DNA of 64,000 nucleotides from NCBI GenBank assembly GCA_037389465.1, contig JAZARR010000159.1, positions 992,001-1,056,000 of the forward strand, written 5' to 3'. The position numbers were made by a program, and so were the translations under genes. Each line of letters starts with the position of its first letter. The first letter of the stretch is position 1. Under the pieces are notes generated by a model, which ran no database searches, was not told the DNA's origin, and worked only from the letters and a program-made list of their open reading frames with translations. This stretch comes from Baylisascaris procyonis (Eukaryota > Nematoda > Chromadorea > Rhabditida > Ascarididae). Below are positions 63,701 to 64,000 of this stretch, piece after piece.

Positions 63701-63711
63701 AATCCAGCTAA

Positions 63712-63889
63712 TTACCTTTATGCAACACAGCTCATACACATTGACGGGGTCATGACCTAGAATATTCGATAGTTGCATCTCAACGATGAGGAAATATCCG
63801 GCACAGGGGATGAAAAACATTGTGATGAAGAGTTTCACGAGCAAATCTACTTCGTTAGATGTGAAATGGAGTTGAGATTTCGAATTCAT
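63712..63889 (-). CDS. Candidate first exon of a small membrane protein (VMA21-like?)
   Basis: ATG at 63889 opens a frame with NEVDLLVKLFITMFFIPCAG and YFLIVEMQL, ending CIK at donor AAG|GTAATT (phase 0). A TTTTACAG site lies about 45 nt upstream (near 63934). The pattern of an N-terminal polar tail and a helix 'L.KL....f.iP..gYF' resembles the first TM of V-ATPase assembly factor VMA21. The second TM exon was not found, so the name is a guess. Confidence 0.28.
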
Positions 63890-64000
63890 TTAAAAGTTTA
63901 AAATTCATAGCTTTCAGATTTCTGGTCCCTCAACTGTAAAAGCTCAAAGCACAAAACAGGAGCACTTTCACCTAAACGAAAAGCAATTACTTTTCTTTTT

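Overview
The window reads as nuclear DNA of a nematode. The DNA is AT-rich, genes are split by many introns (about 0.25-2.5 kb), and 3' splice sites are mostly of the TTTTCAG type. Each well-supported start codon lies 2-13 nt after a 3' splice-site consensus, as expected for spliced-leader trans-splicing. Long introns and decayed non-LTR retrotransposons would suit a strongylid-like (clade V) species. That placement is inference. No bacterial, viral or organellar genes were seen.

Three conserved multi-exon genes were rebuilt exon by exon, with reading phase checked at each junction. (1) Minus strand, 20340 to 8110: the SRm300/SRRM2 orthologue (C. elegans rsr-2), 8 coding exons, about 1090 aa, with an N-terminal cwf21 module and a very long Arg/Ser tail. 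(2) Plus strand, 41020 to about 49478: a bestrophin anion channel, 11-12 exons, with the neck residues and the acidic Ca-clasp intact. (3) Minus strand, 55332 to 51061: an organic solute transporter alpha (OSTA/Solute_trans_a) protein, 7 exons, about 318 aa, convergent with the bestrophin gene.

A fourth, shorter gene on the plus strand (33019-34578, 3 exons, 97 aa) encodes a secreted peptide-precursor-like protein that I do not recognise. It is the best candidate here for something undescribed.

Layout: 1-8 kb is repeat-rich, with a reverse-transcriptase relic, one copy of a dispersed repeat and an orphan ORF. 8-20.4 kb is rsr-2. 20.4-33 kb is gene-poor, with small orphan ORFs, the second (inverted) copy of the dispersed repeat and a possible DNA-transposon end. 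33-34.6 kb is the peptide gene. 35.9-37.1 kb is a second decayed LINE. 41-49.5 kb is bestrophin. 51-55.3 kb is OSTA. 55.4-64 kb is mostly non-coding, with a (TA)n tract and a few tentative exons. Bestrophin and OSTA are both membrane transport proteins, but nothing shows that the genes act together. I found no CRISPR, rRNA, tRNA or obvious novel gene system.
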